NCBI GenBank assembly: GCA_015485495.1
Contig: WFTL01000169.1
Location: 28,023 to 92,022 of the forward strand
Source: Planctomycetaceae bacterium
Lineage (GTDB): Bacteria > Planctomycetota > Planctomycetia > Planctomycetales > Planctomycetaceae
Reading direction: 5' to 3'
DNA: 64,000 nucleotides
Shown: piece after piece, positions 45,569-54,952 of the stretch
Layout: each line of letters opens with the position of its first letter
Numbering within the stretch: position 1 is the stretch's first letter
Made by a program: the position numbers and the translations under genes
The notes under the pieces: model-generated
What the model saw: the letters and a program-made list of their open reading frames with translations, nothing else
Databases searched by the model: none
Told to the model about the DNA's origin: nothing

Positions 45569-46060
45569 ATGGCGGACGAACAACCTCTGGTCGGCGTTCT
45601 GATGGGCAGCCAGTCGGACTGGGACACGATGCAGCACTGCCGCGATACGCTGCAGCGATTCGATGTGCCGCATGTCTGCCGTGTTCTGTCGGCTCACCGC
45701 ACTCCGGCAGAAACAGCGGACTTCATTCGCAGCGGTGAACAGAACGGCATGAAGGTGTTCATCGCGGCGGCCGGCGGAGCCGCTCACCTGGCCGGTGTCG
45801 TGGCCGCTCATACGGTGCTGCCGGTTCTGGGAGTGCCGATGAAGGGCTGGTCGCTGGACGGGATGGATTCGCTGCTGTCCACCGTTCAGATGCCGCGGGG
45901 AATCCCGGTGGGAACGCTGGCGATCGGCAAGGCGGGGGCCATCAATGCGGCTCTGCTGGCCGTCAGTATTCTCAGCCTGACCCGACCGGAACTGGCCGAT
46001 CGGCTGCGAGACGAACGGCGGGCCCAGGCGGATGCCATTCTGGCCACGGAACTGTCCTGA
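45569..46060 (+). CDS. purE: N5-carboxyaminoimidazole ribonucleotide mutase PurE
   Basis: Class I PurE, 163 residues, purine biosynthesis: converts N5-CAIR to CAIR. The phosphate-binding GSQSDW (13-18), the catalytic-region SAHRTP and the AAAGGAAHLAGVVAAHT loop are intact. A strong GGAAGGA precedes the ATG. No purK lies beside it, although bacterial purE is often paired with purK. A short hairpin follows the stop. Confidence 0.97.
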   Translation: MADEQPLVGVLMGSQSDWDTMQHCRDTLQRFDVPHVCRVLSAHRTPAETADFIRSGEQNGMKVFIAAAGGAAHLAGVVAAHTVLPVLGVPMKGWSLDGMDSLLSTVQMPRGIPVGTLAIGKAGAINAALLAVSILSLTRPELADRLRDERRAQADAILATELS

Positions 46061-46078
46061 CCGTCTGTCTGCAGACGG
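46061..46078 (+). terminator. hairpin after purE, possible bidirectional terminator
   Basis: Perfect 7-base stem (CCGTCTG/CAGACGG) with a four-base loop, starting at the base after the purE stop. It sits between two convergent genes. There is no T-tract on either side, so intrinsic termination would be weak; assignment rests on position and symmetry only. Confidence 0.35.
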
Positions 46079-46104
46079 AACAGCCGCGCGCCGGTGCGCA
46101 GCCA

Positions 46105-46896
46105 TCAGGTTTTCTGCAGCACAAAGACGACGTCTTCCGTCGACGGCCCGATCGTGATCGGGGTGTCGATGTCGTAGGCGAAATCGTGGATGCCGGCGAT
46201 TTTCAGTTCTGGTACCTTTCGCAGCAGAGACCGAAACTGGGCGCGGGTGTACGTACGGTATCCCATTTCGTCTTCAATCTGCAGATGGCGTGTCGGCGTG
46301 TACACATCCAGAATCATTCCCAGATGTTCCATCCGGCGGCGCCGATCGACGCCGCGAGACCACATGTACGAATGAATCGTCAGATGGCCGCGACGGGCCG
46401 TCCAGGCCTCATCCTGAATACGGTCTCCTTCCGTCGGTTCCAGATGGATCCCCAGAATGTAGATTCCTCCTGCTCTCAAAGCCCTGGCCACGCACTGCAG
46501 ATGGGCCACCGCGGCTGCTTCTGTCGGCAGATGGCGAAAACTGTTGATCGTGTTGAATGCCGCATCCGCTTTTCGCGCCAGCCGAAAATCGGCCATGTCA
46601 CCCACCACCGCGCTGCGCGGATATCCGAATCGTTCCAGACGATCATTGCAGTAGTCCACCGCGGCCGCGTTCAGATCGTTGCCGCTGACTTCGTATCCGG
46701 CCCTGGCCAGACGAATCAGCAGCCGACCGGTGCCGCAGGCCGGTTCGAAGACGCGACGAACGGGACGCGAACAGTATCGCTGAAAACAGGCTTCCAGAAA
46801 GTCGAATTCTGCCTTCCAGTCTGATCCGAACAGCAGATCGTAGTAACGCGGATAGTCGTAAATGCTGCCTCTGACAGTCTGTCTGTATTCCGACAC
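46105..46896 (-). CDS. class I SAM-dependent methyltransferase
   Basis: Protein of 263 residues. The SAM-binding motif I is VFEPACGTGRLLIRLARAG, followed by the acidic residue in VSGNDLN. Further motifs include DMADFRLARKADAAF and LRAGGIYILG. The C-terminal half is beta-rich and of the type that acts on small molecules. The start is GTG 46896, with GGAAGGA eight bases upstream; a TTG at 46902 would be too close to that site. Substrate unknown. Convergent with purE. Confidence 0.87.
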   Translation of the reverse strand: MSEYRQTVRGSIYDYPRYYDLLFGSDWKAEFDFLEACFQRYCSRPVRRVFEPACGTGRLLIRLARAGYEVSGNDLNAAAVDYCNDRLERFGYPRSAVVGDMADFRLARKADAAFNTINSFRHLPTEAAAVAHLQCVARALRAGGIYILGIHLEPTEGDRIQDEAWTARRGHLTIHSYMWSRGVDRRRRMEHLGMILDVYTPTRHLQIEDEMGYRTYTRAQFRSLLRKVPELKIAGIHDFAYDIDTPITIGPSTEDVVFVLQKT

Positions 46897-47165
46897 AAAC
46901 AATATCCTTCCGTCCTGATCATCTGTTCCACAGCGCCGATCGGCTGCAGGCGGCAGCGTCCCCGGGGATTTCCAGTCGTGACACCGGACGTACAGCGCGT
47001 GATCCTGCGTCCGCAGATGCCCGATTCACGGCAGACTGCATTTCCGGCGATGCCGGCTGTTTCTGGCATCGTATTGGCAGAGCGATACCATGTGCAAACG
47101 CCTGCCGCAGCAGACGGACGCTGCAGGCGGCGTCATTCCATGCCGATTCTGTCTGGATCCCCCCA

Positions 47166-47675
47166 ATGGATTCTTCCCAGGATGACTCCTCAAGAATCGA
47201 TTCACACATCGACCGAATTGCCCTGGTGGTGATGCGTCTGTCGCTGGCCGGCTGGGTGGGAGCGGCCCTGCTGTTCGTCGCGACCAGTGTTGCGGAACAG
47301 GTGTCGCCGGGTTTCGACGCGGTCACACGTGATCGACTGGCCACCATCCGTTTTCCCTGGTATTACGCGGCCGGGACAGCCTCCGGCACGCTCGCTCTGG
47401 CATCCGGTGTTCTGTGCCGCCGTCTGTCCGGACGCATCCGACTGGCTCTGGCAGCCACAGCGGCCGCCGGTGTCGTTTTCGCTCTGGACTACATGTGGAT
47501 CTATCGTCCTCTGCAGGACCTGATTCTGCCGCCCGGCCAGCCGCGGTCGGCGGAATTCACAAGGCTGCACGCGTGGTCCCGCAACGTCAATATGGTGCAT
47601 CTGCTGCTGATTCTGTTCGCTGCTGTCCAGGCTGCTGTCCCGCTGCCCGGCACGTCGTCGAAGCGGCCCGCCTGA
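47166..47675 (+). CDS. small four-helix membrane protein
   Basis: Protein of 169 residues with four hydrophobic segments at about 24-45, 66-87, 92-112 and 143-160. The layout (four helices, an Arg/His-containing loop reading LHAWSRNVNMVHLLLIL before the last helix) is reminiscent of the DUF4149/TMEM205-like group, but I cannot confirm it. No enzyme motif. It is monocistronic between a divergent methyltransferase gene and a 360-base gap. Confidence 0.65.
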   Translation: MDSSQDDSSRIDSHIDRIALVVMRLSLAGWVGAALLFVATSVAEQVSPGFDAVTRDRLATIRFPWYYAAGTASGTLALASGVLCRRLSGRIRLALAATAAAGVVFALDYMWIYRPLQDLILPPGQPRSAEFTRLHAWSRNVNMVHLLLILFAAVQAAVPLPGTSSKRPA

Positions 47676-48037
47676 GCGGCTGCCGGGTGGCTGCCGGCGC
47701 CCTCGGTATTCGGACCACATCGTCCGACACTGTCTGCTGACCACTCCTGGCAGCATTTCGTTCGTCCCACGGAGGCGGGTGGGGGACGGGGGCACGCGCC
47801 GGAAACCAGGCTGGTATTTGAAGCGGCAACAGCAGATGATCCTGTCGACCACGCTTCACGCAGGCGATCTCAGTGAGGTCGTTTGCGAACAGAAACGTCC
47901 TGCCGACCGCCCCGAATGTTCAGGAAGACGGCAAACGGTATTGGTCTGGGCCACGTTGCCGAGGCGTCAGTTCACTGGTTTCACGGAACGTTTTTCCAGA
48001 ATACATCACTGGCACTTGAGACAAGGAAACACGGGCT
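47676..48037. other. intergenic region without a recognisable gene
   Basis: About 360 bases upstream of the GltB-like gene. It contains a plus-strand open frame beginning at 47779 that overlaps the next gene in another frame and has no protein-like features. Presumably holds the promoter of the GltB-like gene. No convincing structure seen. Confidence 0.4.
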
Positions 48038-49588
48038 ATGGCCGCCATGATCCTGCTGGTGGGCACGTTCATCGTGCTGTTTGCCCTGGGGCTTCATGAC
48101 ATTCTGCAGAAAAAGCACGCCATTCTGCGAAACTTCCCGGTCATTGGGCATTTTCGTTATCTGCTGGAAGCCGTGGGACCGGAGCTGCGGCAATACATTG
48201 TGACCAGCAACGACGAAGAACGTCCGTTTACGCGGGATGAACGAAGCTGGGTCTATGCGTCGTCCAAGAAGGAGAACAATTACTTCGGCTTCGGCACCGA
48301 CAATGACATGGAAACGCCCTCGGGGACGCTCATCATTCGCCAGGCGGCCTTTCCATTGCCGTCGCTCGTGAAAGACGGTCCGGAACATACGGCCGGATTT
48401 CCGCTGCCGTGTGCCCGCGTCCTGGGAGCGGCCCGTGGACGCCCGAAGGCTTTTCGTCCGGAGTCGGTCATCAACATTTCGGCCATGAGTTTCGGTTCGC
48501 TCAGTGCCCGCGCTGTGGAATCGCTGAACCGAGGAGCGTCGATCGCCGGGTGTCTGCACAATACGGGCGAAGGAGGCATTTCTCCTTATCATCTGAACGG
48601 CGGCGAACTCATCTGGCAGATCGGGACGGCGTATTTCGGCTGCCGGGATTCGAAGGGACGCTTCGACCTGAACCGGTTTCGGGATGTCGTGGCCCGGCAT
48701 CCTGTCCGCGCCATCGAAATCAAACTCAGCCAGGGGGCCAAGCCCGGCCTGGGAGGCCTGCTGCCGGCAGCCAAGATTACGCCGGAAATTTCCGAGATCC
48801 GCGGGGTTCCCATGGGAAAGGACTGCATCAGCCCGGCGTCCCATTCTGCGTTTCACGATGTGGATTCGCTGCTGGATTTCGTGGAGACGCTGGCGGACGC
48901 ATCCGGACTTCCGGTGGGAATCAAATCGGCGGTGGGAGAACAGAAGTTCTGGGCGGAACTGAGCGATGCGATGCTGGCGGATCCCGGCCGCGGAGTGGAT
49001 TTCATCACGATTGATGGAGGCGAAGGCGGCACGGGCGCGGCGCCTCTGGTGTTCACCGACCACGTCGCGCTGCCGTTCAAAACGGGTTTTGTTCGCGTGT
49101 ACCGGGAATTCATCGAACGAGGGCTGCACCACAAAGTCGTGTTCGCCGGTTCGGGACGTCTGGGGCTGCCCGAACATGCGCTGGTCGCCTTCGCCCTGGG
49201 CTGCGACCTGATCAACGTGGGCCGTGAAGCGATGCTGTCCATCGGCTGCATTCAGGCGATGCGCTGCCACACCGGCCACTGTCCGACGGGAGTGGCCACC
49301 CAGAACCGCTGGCTCATGCGCGGCCTGGATCCGCATTCGAAATCCGAACGACTGGCGAATTACATCATGACGCTGCGCAAGGAGCTGATTTCCGTATCTC
49401 GTGCCTGCGGGCAGCCACACCCGTCGCTGGTCAGCGTCGATCAGCTCGAAATCCTGCAGGAAAAATACTCCTCAACGCAGCTCAGCGAAATCTTCGGAAC
49501 GCGGCACCACGCAGACTGGGGACTGCCTCCGGCCGATCAGGAAGCGGAAATCCGCCGCCTCATGCAGCCATCCAGCCAGACCGGCTGA
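48038..49588 (+). CDS. FMN-binding glutamate synthase family protein (GltB-like)
   Basis: Protein of 516 residues of the GltB-like FMN family. An N-terminal hydrophobic helix (AMILLVGTFIVLFALGL) is followed by the FMN-binding barrel: NISAMSFGSLSARAVESLNR, NTGEGGISPYH, IDGGEGGTGAAP and the C-terminal cysteine cluster C-x5-C-x4-C (IQAMRCHTGHCPTGVATQN) that would hold a 3Fe-4S centre. It lacks the glutaminase domain of genuine glutamate synthase, so ammonia-dependent or other oxidoreductase activity is possible. Stands alone; no gltD partner nearby. Confidence 0.92.
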   Translation: MAAMILLVGTFIVLFALGLHDILQKKHAILRNFPVIGHFRYLLEAVGPELRQYIVTSNDEERPFTRDERSWVYASSKKENNYFGFGTDNDMETPSGTLIIRQAAFPLPSLVKDGPEHTAGFPLPCARVLGAARGRPKAFRPESVINISAMSFGSLSARAVESLNRGASIAGCLHNTGEGGISPYHLNGGELIWQIGTAYFGCRDSKGRFDLNRFRDVVARHPVRAIEIKLSQGAKPGLGGLLPAAKITPEISEIRGVPMGKDCISPASHSAFHDVDSLLDFVETLADASGLPVGIKSAVGEQKFWAELSDAMLADPGRGVDFITIDGGEGGTGAAPLVFTDHVALPFKTGFVRVYREFIERGLHHKVVFAGSGRLGLPEHALVAFALGCDLINVGREAMLSIGCIQAMRCHTGHCPTGVATQNRWLMRGLDPHSKSERLANYIMTLRKELISVSRACGQPHPSLVSVDQLEILQEKYSSTQLSEIFGTRHHADWGLPPADQEAEIRRLMQPSSQTG

Positions 49589-49689
49589 CGAGCTGACGAG
49601 ACCTGGCATCTTGCGTCTGCGCCGGCAGGACACAATAATCCTCCAGTTGCCGTATTCTCCCTGAAGTCACCGTATTGGCTGGAAACCTC

Positions 49690-50820
49690 ATGCGTTCGTT
49701 TCTGTTGCTGCTGTCTGTGCAGTTGTTCTTCAGCGTTTCCTCAGCGAAGGCCGTTCTTCCCGACTGCGAATCCTTCGGCAGGACGAAGGACGGGACAGAA
49801 GTCCACCTGTATACCCTGCGTTCGGACAGTGGGCTGATGGCCCGGGTGACTGAGTACGGAGCCACGCTGGTGGAACTGCACGTACCGGACGCCGACGGGA
49901 ACACAGCAGACGTGATTCTCGGATTCGACGACGTGTCCGGGTATCAGTCGGACAGCAATCAGTATTTCGGATGCACGACCGGACGGGTCTGCAACCGCAT
50001 TGCGAAAGGGCAGTTTCGGCTGAATGGCCGCACGTACACGCTGGCCACCAACGACGGTCCCAATCACCTGCATGGCGGATCCGAACGCAGTCTCGACAAG
50101 GTGATCTGGACGGCCGAACCGTTCGATGCAGATGGCCGACGCGGTGTGGTGTTTTCCTACACGAGTCCGGACGGCGAAGAAGGGTATCCCGGCAATCTGA
50201 TCCTGCGCGTGACGTACAGCGTGTCCGACGCCGCAGCCGACCTGACGATCGATTACACGGCCACAACAGATCAGCCCACGCCCGTCAATCTGACGAACCA
50301 CGCCTATTTCAATCTGTCAGGTGCCGGATCGGCCACGGTGCTGGATCACCTTCTGCAGATCCACGCCGATCACTACACGCCGGTCGATGAGACACTCATT
50401 CCCACCGGAGCCATCGACCCGGTGGCGGGCACACCGCTGGATTTCCGAACGCCGCATGCGGTGGGAGAACGCATCGGGGCTCTGGTGGAAACTCCCACGC
50501 TCGGGTACGACCACAACTTCATCCTGAACCGGCCGGACGACCATGAAGATCTGTTTTCCGCTGCCGTGCTCACCGACCCGAAATCCGGCCGCCGCCTGAC
50601 GGTGAAAACCACTCTGCCGGCCATTCAGTTCTATTCAGGCAATTTCCTGAAAGGGCAGACCGGCAAGGCCGGACGCGTCTATCCGCTTCGCAGTGCGCTG
50701 TGTCTGGAAACCCAGTACAGTCCGGATTCCGTCAATCACCCGAACTTTCCGTCCATCATTCTGGAACCCGGTGAAACCTTTTCATCGCGCACCGTCTACA
50801 GCTTCGACACGGCTCCCTGA
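49690..50820 (+). CDS. exported aldose 1-epimerase (mutarotase)
   Basis: Protein of about 376 residues with a signal peptide (MRSFLLLLSVQLFFSVSSAKA). GalM-type mutarotase catalysing interconversion of alpha and beta aldose anomers. Family features: NRIAKGQF, the substrate-binding NHLHGG, the catalytic His in NLTNHAYFNLSG and the catalytic Glu in LCLETQYSPDS. Export suggests action on extracellular or periplasmic sugars. ATG 49690 begins the signal peptide; an in-frame TTG at 49675 is less likely. Confidence 0.95.
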   Translation: MRSFLLLLSVQLFFSVSSAKAVLPDCESFGRTKDGTEVHLYTLRSDSGLMARVTEYGATLVELHVPDADGNTADVILGFDDVSGYQSDSNQYFGCTTGRVCNRIAKGQFRLNGRTYTLATNDGPNHLHGGSERSLDKVIWTAEPFDADGRRGVVFSYTSPDGEEGYPGNLILRVTYSVSDAAADLTIDYTATTDQPTPVNLTNHAYFNLSGAGSATVLDHLLQIHADHYTPVDETLIPTGAIDPVAGTPLDFRTPHAVGERIGALVETPTLGYDHNFILNRPDDHEDLFSAAVLTDPKSGRRLTVKTTLPAIQFYSGNFLKGQTGKAGRVYPLRSALCLETQYSPDSVNHPNFPSIILEPGETFSSRTVYSFDTAP

Positions 50821-50949
50821 TGCAGCGTCCGTCGACATTCAGGCCTGGCCATGGTTCTTCGTCCGGTCGTCAATCGGAACCCAATGCCGGTGTGAACAAC
50901 GCCGTCGCGGCAGACGACGTGTGTCAGCGACGGTTTTGAATGAGCGATG

Positions 50950-51038
50950 CGGAGAGAGCGGGATTCGAACCCGCGGTCCCCGTTTCCAGGGACACATCAT
51001 TAGCAATGATGCGCATTCGGCCACTCTGCCATCTCTCC
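50950..51038 (-). tRNA. tRNA-Ser(GCU)
   Basis: An 89-base class II tRNA reading on the minus strand. The acceptor stem GGAGAGA pairs with TCTCTCC plus discriminator G; the anticodon stem CATCA/TGATG holds the loop TTGCTAA with anticodon GCT; a long variable arm and a GGTTCGAATCC T-arm follow. CCA is not encoded. It reads AGC and AGU serine codons. Confidence 0.97.
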
Positions 51039-51098
51039 GGCGTCCCCGGAATGAACCGGAGCGGACACACTATAATCGGATCCGACCAGGACGCAAGT

Positions 51099-54000
51099 TC
51101 AGGATTTTTCGTTCTCCGGCGACCTGGCTGTTCCTTCCGACGGCAGTTCGTCCGGCTGCACTCTGACATGCCGGACCGTCTGCCGGTCAGAACAGAACAG
51201 CAGATGCACGTGGCGGCGGTGATCCTGAACGAGGACGGGAGACACGCCGGGGGCTGCCGGAAAATGCAGGTCCGGACATGTCCGCCACGCAGATCCGTCG
51301 GAACGGACAGCCAGATGCAGCCGGAGGTTCCCTTCGGATGCCGCACTTCGGCGATCCGGCTGAACGGCAGCCATCAGGATGCGTCCGTCGTGAAGCGACA
51401 GGATGTCGCCGTTCAGAATCGGTCCGCCGCTCACGGAAGCAGCCTGGACTGTCATCCGGTCTGCCTCCGGAGACAGACGGCCGACGCACAACTGTCCGGA
51501 CCGACTGCGGCAGAACACGAGAGTTCCGCTGACACCTGAAAGCATGCTCAGAAACTCCGAACACAGCCCCGGGCTGCCATGAACGTGAACAGAACGCCGC
51601 CAGAATGTCTCATCGGGCTTCATCGACAGCTTCCGCAGAACGCCCTGACGTTCTGCGAAAGCTGGGAACTCACAGGTTCCGTCGTCGCGAACCAGAACAC
51701 GGCAGGAACGGGGCCCGGGAACTCCTGTCGGAAGCTTCCGCCGTTCCTGCCAGACACGTCCTCCGTCCCAGGAGGTGAGCAGTTCCGTCCACGAACGCGA
51801 TGAATCGGTCATTGTGCAGAACAGTTTCAGAGGTCCCTGCGGTATCTGAACGAGGACCGGATCGGAACAGGCGACCGGCTGTCCGTTGTACTGGATCCCG
51901 CGGGTCACTTCAGCCGTTTCCGACCATTCTCCGCGATGCCGTGAGATCCACACGGCCGGCTGGGGGCCGAATTCCGGACGGACAGCGCACGCGACGACAA
52001 CCAGGCCGGCTGAAGTGTCTGCTGCAGACAGCCCACGAATTTCTGCCATGTGGGAGTCGGCGAAGAGCGTTTCTTCCTGGACAATGATCCGGGAACGATT
52101 CGCAATAACGGCAGCACGCTGTCGGGCGTTTTCCGCATCGTGCCGTGGCACACCGGAAATCTGCCGGGCCGCTTCGTGGGGAAGGTAGTAGAAGAACCCG
52201 TCTTCTGCTCCGACAAGAAGATCGGGCCGCCCGTTTCCATCCCAGTCCACGGTGGCGGGGGCCGTACTATGTTTTGCCAGCGGCCGCTGCCCCAGCGGGC
52301 CCACCTTCTGCAGGACGATCCGACGGCCCTGCATTCCGGCATGGCGCCACAGATCGACATTGATGCTGTCGACAAGCAGGTCCGGCCGGCCGTCACCGTC
52401 CCAGTCGGTGATGTGGATTTTCCGGCGGCCGCTTTTTCCGGCAGTGCCCGGATTCAGTCGGATCGGGCGGCCTGTTTCGTCGATGAATCGGCGGTCTCCT
52501 GGAAGAAGCTGCAGGCGTCCGTCGACTCGGCGGCGTTCGAACAGCGTCAGATAGCCCTCATGGTCCAGAACCACCAGGTCGGTCAGTCCGTCGCTGGTCA
52601 GGTCGACTGCCACAGGTGTCGTCCGCCACTGTGTAACAAGCTGACTGCCGGAAGGATCCCACCAGTTCCAGCGAGGTTTGGGCGGTTTTCCCGGCCAGGC
52701 GACTTCGACCGGAACGGCGGCTGCCAGCTTCGGTCGACGCCGCGTCCCCACGTTGCGGTACCACAGAATTTCTCCCCGCATGGAATTGACAAGCAGGTCC
52801 GGCAGGTCATCGCCGTCCCAGTCTTCCACGGACAGGACCGTCTGTCCCCAGCGGGCTTCTGCGGGCCCCTGAATGGAACCATTGTTCCCGGCGGTGATCT
52901 GAATACAGCGGCCGTCGGCATGCAGCAGCTTCGGCGCGGCCCATTTCGGCAGCGGGGTGCCTCCGAGATTTTCGATGAATCCGATCTGGCCGGCACTGTT
53001 GCCGCAGAGGATGTCTGTATCGCCGTCGCCATCCCAGTCGGCCGCTGCCGGCGTCGCATCCACGCCGAATTTGACGCAGTCTGCTTCCTGCTGAAAAAAA
53101 CGCGGCGGAAGAAACTCAGGAACACCGGAAACGACGCGCCCGGTGTGTTCCACCAGCGCGATACGTCCATCTTCCTGGCCGACGATCAGATCCATGTCGC
53201 CGTCGCTGTCCCAGTCGAAAGCGACCGGAACGATCATGGGCAGCGGCATGCGCAGGACCTGGCCGCGGTATGTCAGACGTCGTCCTTTTCGGTAGTCCGG
53301 CTGCTCACGGCTGCCGGAATTTTCGAAATACGTCAGAGTGTCGAGAAACTCGCCGCAGACGAGATCGAGATCGCCGTCCTGGTCGAAATCGGCGAACGCC
53401 GGACCGGGCCAGCCGTACACATCGATGTCCGCTCCTCCGGCCTGAATCCGTACCGGATCGTCATAACGCGGGCGAGCCGTACTGCCGCGGTTTTTCAGCA
53501 GATAGACGTATCCGTGCAGCCGCCCGTTTCTCCACACGCCGTGCGCATCGAATGCATTGTCCCAGCCATATTCCGACCAGTCGCCGATTCCCACGATCAG
53601 ATCGAATGCGCCGTTGCCGTCGTAGTCCACGTAGTTCCAGTTCTGAGCCCGGATGCGCGATCCCGGATGAATGGGTGCCGATGGCCCGACAGGAACCGTC
53701 TCGCGGAACCCTCGATTTCGGAAGTCCGGGTACTCCGCTCCGAGAACCAGAATCCGCGGTGTGCCGTCAACCCAGGACAGGTGCATGTAGCGCCGGGCGT
53801 CTCCCAGCCGGACGGCGGGGCGGAAAACCGGGAATTTGTCAGAAGTACCCGGATTTTCGAAGTACCAGACTCCGTTCGACGGCCGGTCCGGACACGCGGC
53901 CAGAAGATCGGGATCGCCGTCGCCGTCGTAGTCCATGGGCAGGGGCCAGACCCAGAGTCCCACGCCCAGGTCGACAATGAGTCCGGGATGGTTGTAGGGC

Positions 54001-54206
54001 AGTCGTTCGAAATCTGCAGCCGGAACCGGAGCGATCCATGCGGCGGCCAGGACCAGCCGGCAGAGCCAAAGGACCGATCTGCGGCGGCCAGGAGTGCGGC
54101 GCGTTCGAAAAACGGAAATCGGGCCCGCAGCAGAACAGATGGAGCACCGGTCAGTGGCTGGGCGATGACGCATTCCGGATGCGCTCTCATCTTTCGTCCT
54201 GATCAT
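51099..54206 (-). CDS. exported FG-GAP/VCBS beta-propeller protein with C-terminal sialidase-like domain
   Basis: Protein of 1035 residues. A hydrophobic segment (VLWLCRLVLAAAWIAPVPA) at about 45-63 serves as a signal peptide or anchor after a long basic n-region. About seven FG-GAP-type repeats follow, each with a calcium-loop pattern such as DYDGDGDPDLL, DFDQDGDLDLV, DWDSDGDMDLI, DWDGDGDTDIL and DWDGDGRPDLL. The last 330 residues read like a BNR/sialidase-type propeller with one Asp-box-like SWDGGRVWQ. Function is unknown; a binding or sugar-active surface protein fits. ATG 54206 is one of three ATGs created by a tandem duplication (see repeat); ATG 54173 is a later alternative. Confidence 0.83.
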   Translation of the reverse strand: MIRTKDESASGMRHRPATDRCSICSAAGPISVFRTRRTPGRRRSVLWLCRLVLAAAWIAPVPAADFERLPYNHPGLIVDLGVGLWVWPLPMDYDGDGDPDLLAACPDRPSNGVWYFENPGTSDKFPVFRPAVRLGDARRYMHLSWVDGTPRILVLGAEYPDFRNRGFRETVPVGPSAPIHPGSRIRAQNWNYVDYDGNGAFDLIVGIGDWSEYGWDNAFDAHGVWRNGRLHGYVYLLKNRGSTARPRYDDPVRIQAGGADIDVYGWPGPAFADFDQDGDLDLVCGEFLDTLTYFENSGSREQPDYRKGRRLTYRGQVLRMPLPMIVPVAFDWDSDGDMDLIVGQEDGRIALVEHTGRVVSGVPEFLPPRFFQQEADCVKFGVDATPAAADWDGDGDTDILCGNSAGQIGFIENLGGTPLPKWAAPKLLHADGRCIQITAGNNGSIQGPAEARWGQTVLSVEDWDGDDLPDLLVNSMRGEILWYRNVGTRRRPKLAAAVPVEVAWPGKPPKPRWNWWDPSGSQLVTQWRTTPVAVDLTSDGLTDLVVLDHEGYLTLFERRRVDGRLQLLPGDRRFIDETGRPIRLNPGTAGKSGRRKIHITDWDGDGRPDLLVDSINVDLWRHAGMQGRRIVLQKVGPLGQRPLAKHSTAPATVDWDGNGRPDLLVGAEDGFFYYLPHEAARQISGVPRHDAENARQRAAVIANRSRIIVQEETLFADSHMAEIRGLSAADTSAGLVVVACAVRPEFGPQPAVWISRHRGEWSETAEVTRGIQYNGQPVACSDPVLVQIPQGPLKLFCTMTDSSRSWTELLTSWDGGRVWQERRKLPTGVPGPRSCRVLVRDDGTCEFPAFAERQGVLRKLSMKPDETFWRRSVHVHGSPGLCSEFLSMLSGVSGTLVFCRSRSGQLCVGRLSPEADRMTVQAASVSGGPILNGDILSLHDGRILMAAVQPDRRSAASEGNLRLHLAVRSDGSAWRTCPDLHFPAAPGVSPVLVQDHRRHVHLLFCSDRQTVRHVRVQPDELPSEGTARSPENEKS

Positions 54207-54218
54207 CTTTCGTCCTGA
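54187..54218 (-). repeat. 16-base tandem duplication carrying RBS and start codon
   Basis: Two exact, adjacent 16-base copies; on the minus strand each reads ATGATCAGGACGAAAG. Each copy ends with AGGACGAAAG followed by an ATG, so the unit duplicates a ribosome-binding site and start codon. Because 16 is not a multiple of three, the ATGs at 54222, 54206 and 54190 are in three different frames, and only 54206 opens the long gene. Confidence 0.85.
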
Positions 54219-54288
54219 TCATCAGACGCGGAGGACCTCCTGCAGGAGACCCTCCCCCCATTGATCCGGGTCGGTGTCCCTGCAGTGG

Positions 54289-54786
54289 TCATGCCGTCAT
54301 CACACCGCAGAGAGGAGCGTCCCAGGAAAGCTGGCGGTGTTCTTCGATGAGTCGATCCAGCGGGGCGGCCAGGGTGTCCGGAATGCGGTCGGTGCGGCGT
54401 GTCTTCAGATTCACGTATGTGCTGAGCATTTCATAGGTGGCGGAGACATCCTGCCTGTCCTCGTTGGTCATCAGGTACAGAACGTGAAACCGTTTTTCCG
54501 ATCGGGCGATGGCGCGTGGGTGAATGTGAATGGTGTGTCCTGCCCGCACTTCTGACAGGTAACGGACGTGGTTTTCCAGAGCGAACGACCCGCTGTCGCG
54601 GCTGCCGTCGAACAGTTCCATGAGCCCCAGATGCTTCATGAGGCCCACAAAACCCATCGAGAACAGGTGCGTGTACCACATCACATTCATGTGGCCCATG
54701 GCATCCAGATAATCGGAAGGAATCGTCGTGCTGTACACCGACGGAAGCTGTCGGACATGATCGACGTCAAGATGAATGCGGGGCAT
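54289..54786 (-). CDS. 4HBT-type acyl-CoA thioesterase
   Basis: Hotdog-fold protein of 165 residues. The typical N-terminal DYLDAMGHMNVMWYTHLF stretch holds the catalytic Asp equivalent in the 4-hydroxybenzoyl-CoA thioesterase/YbgC group; the conserved VRYLSEVRAGHTIHIHP strand follows. It hydrolyses acyl-CoA thioesters. The start chosen is ATG 54786; the longer open frame adds seven residues. The acyl-CoA ligase gene lies upstream on the same strand at about 165 bases. Confidence 0.85.
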   Translation of the reverse strand: MPRIHLDVDHVRQLPSVYSTTIPSDYLDAMGHMNVMWYTHLFSMGFVGLMKHLGLMELFDGSRDSGSFALENHVRYLSEVRAGHTIHIHPRAIARSEKRFHVLYLMTNEDRQDVSATYEMLSTYVNLKTRRTDRIPDTLAAPLDRLIEEHRQLSWDAPLCGVMTA

Positions 54787-54952
54787 GCGGGCATGACCTG
54801 ATGGCAACTGCGGAGGGAGACAGGAAGACCGGAACGGTACGGAAGCCGGGGCCCGAGCCGTGTTGTCCGGGCTCCGGTGTGCCGGGGCGGCATCAGCCGG
54901 CTGGCGGATTCGAAGAATGCAGATCCGAACGGGTTTGTCGGGGGAAATCGTT

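Noticed and set aside
52050..54218. Plus-strand open frame of 722 codons
   Set aside because: Antisense to the FG-GAP protein; its regular pattern merely mirrors the DNA repeats coding for calcium loops on the other strand.
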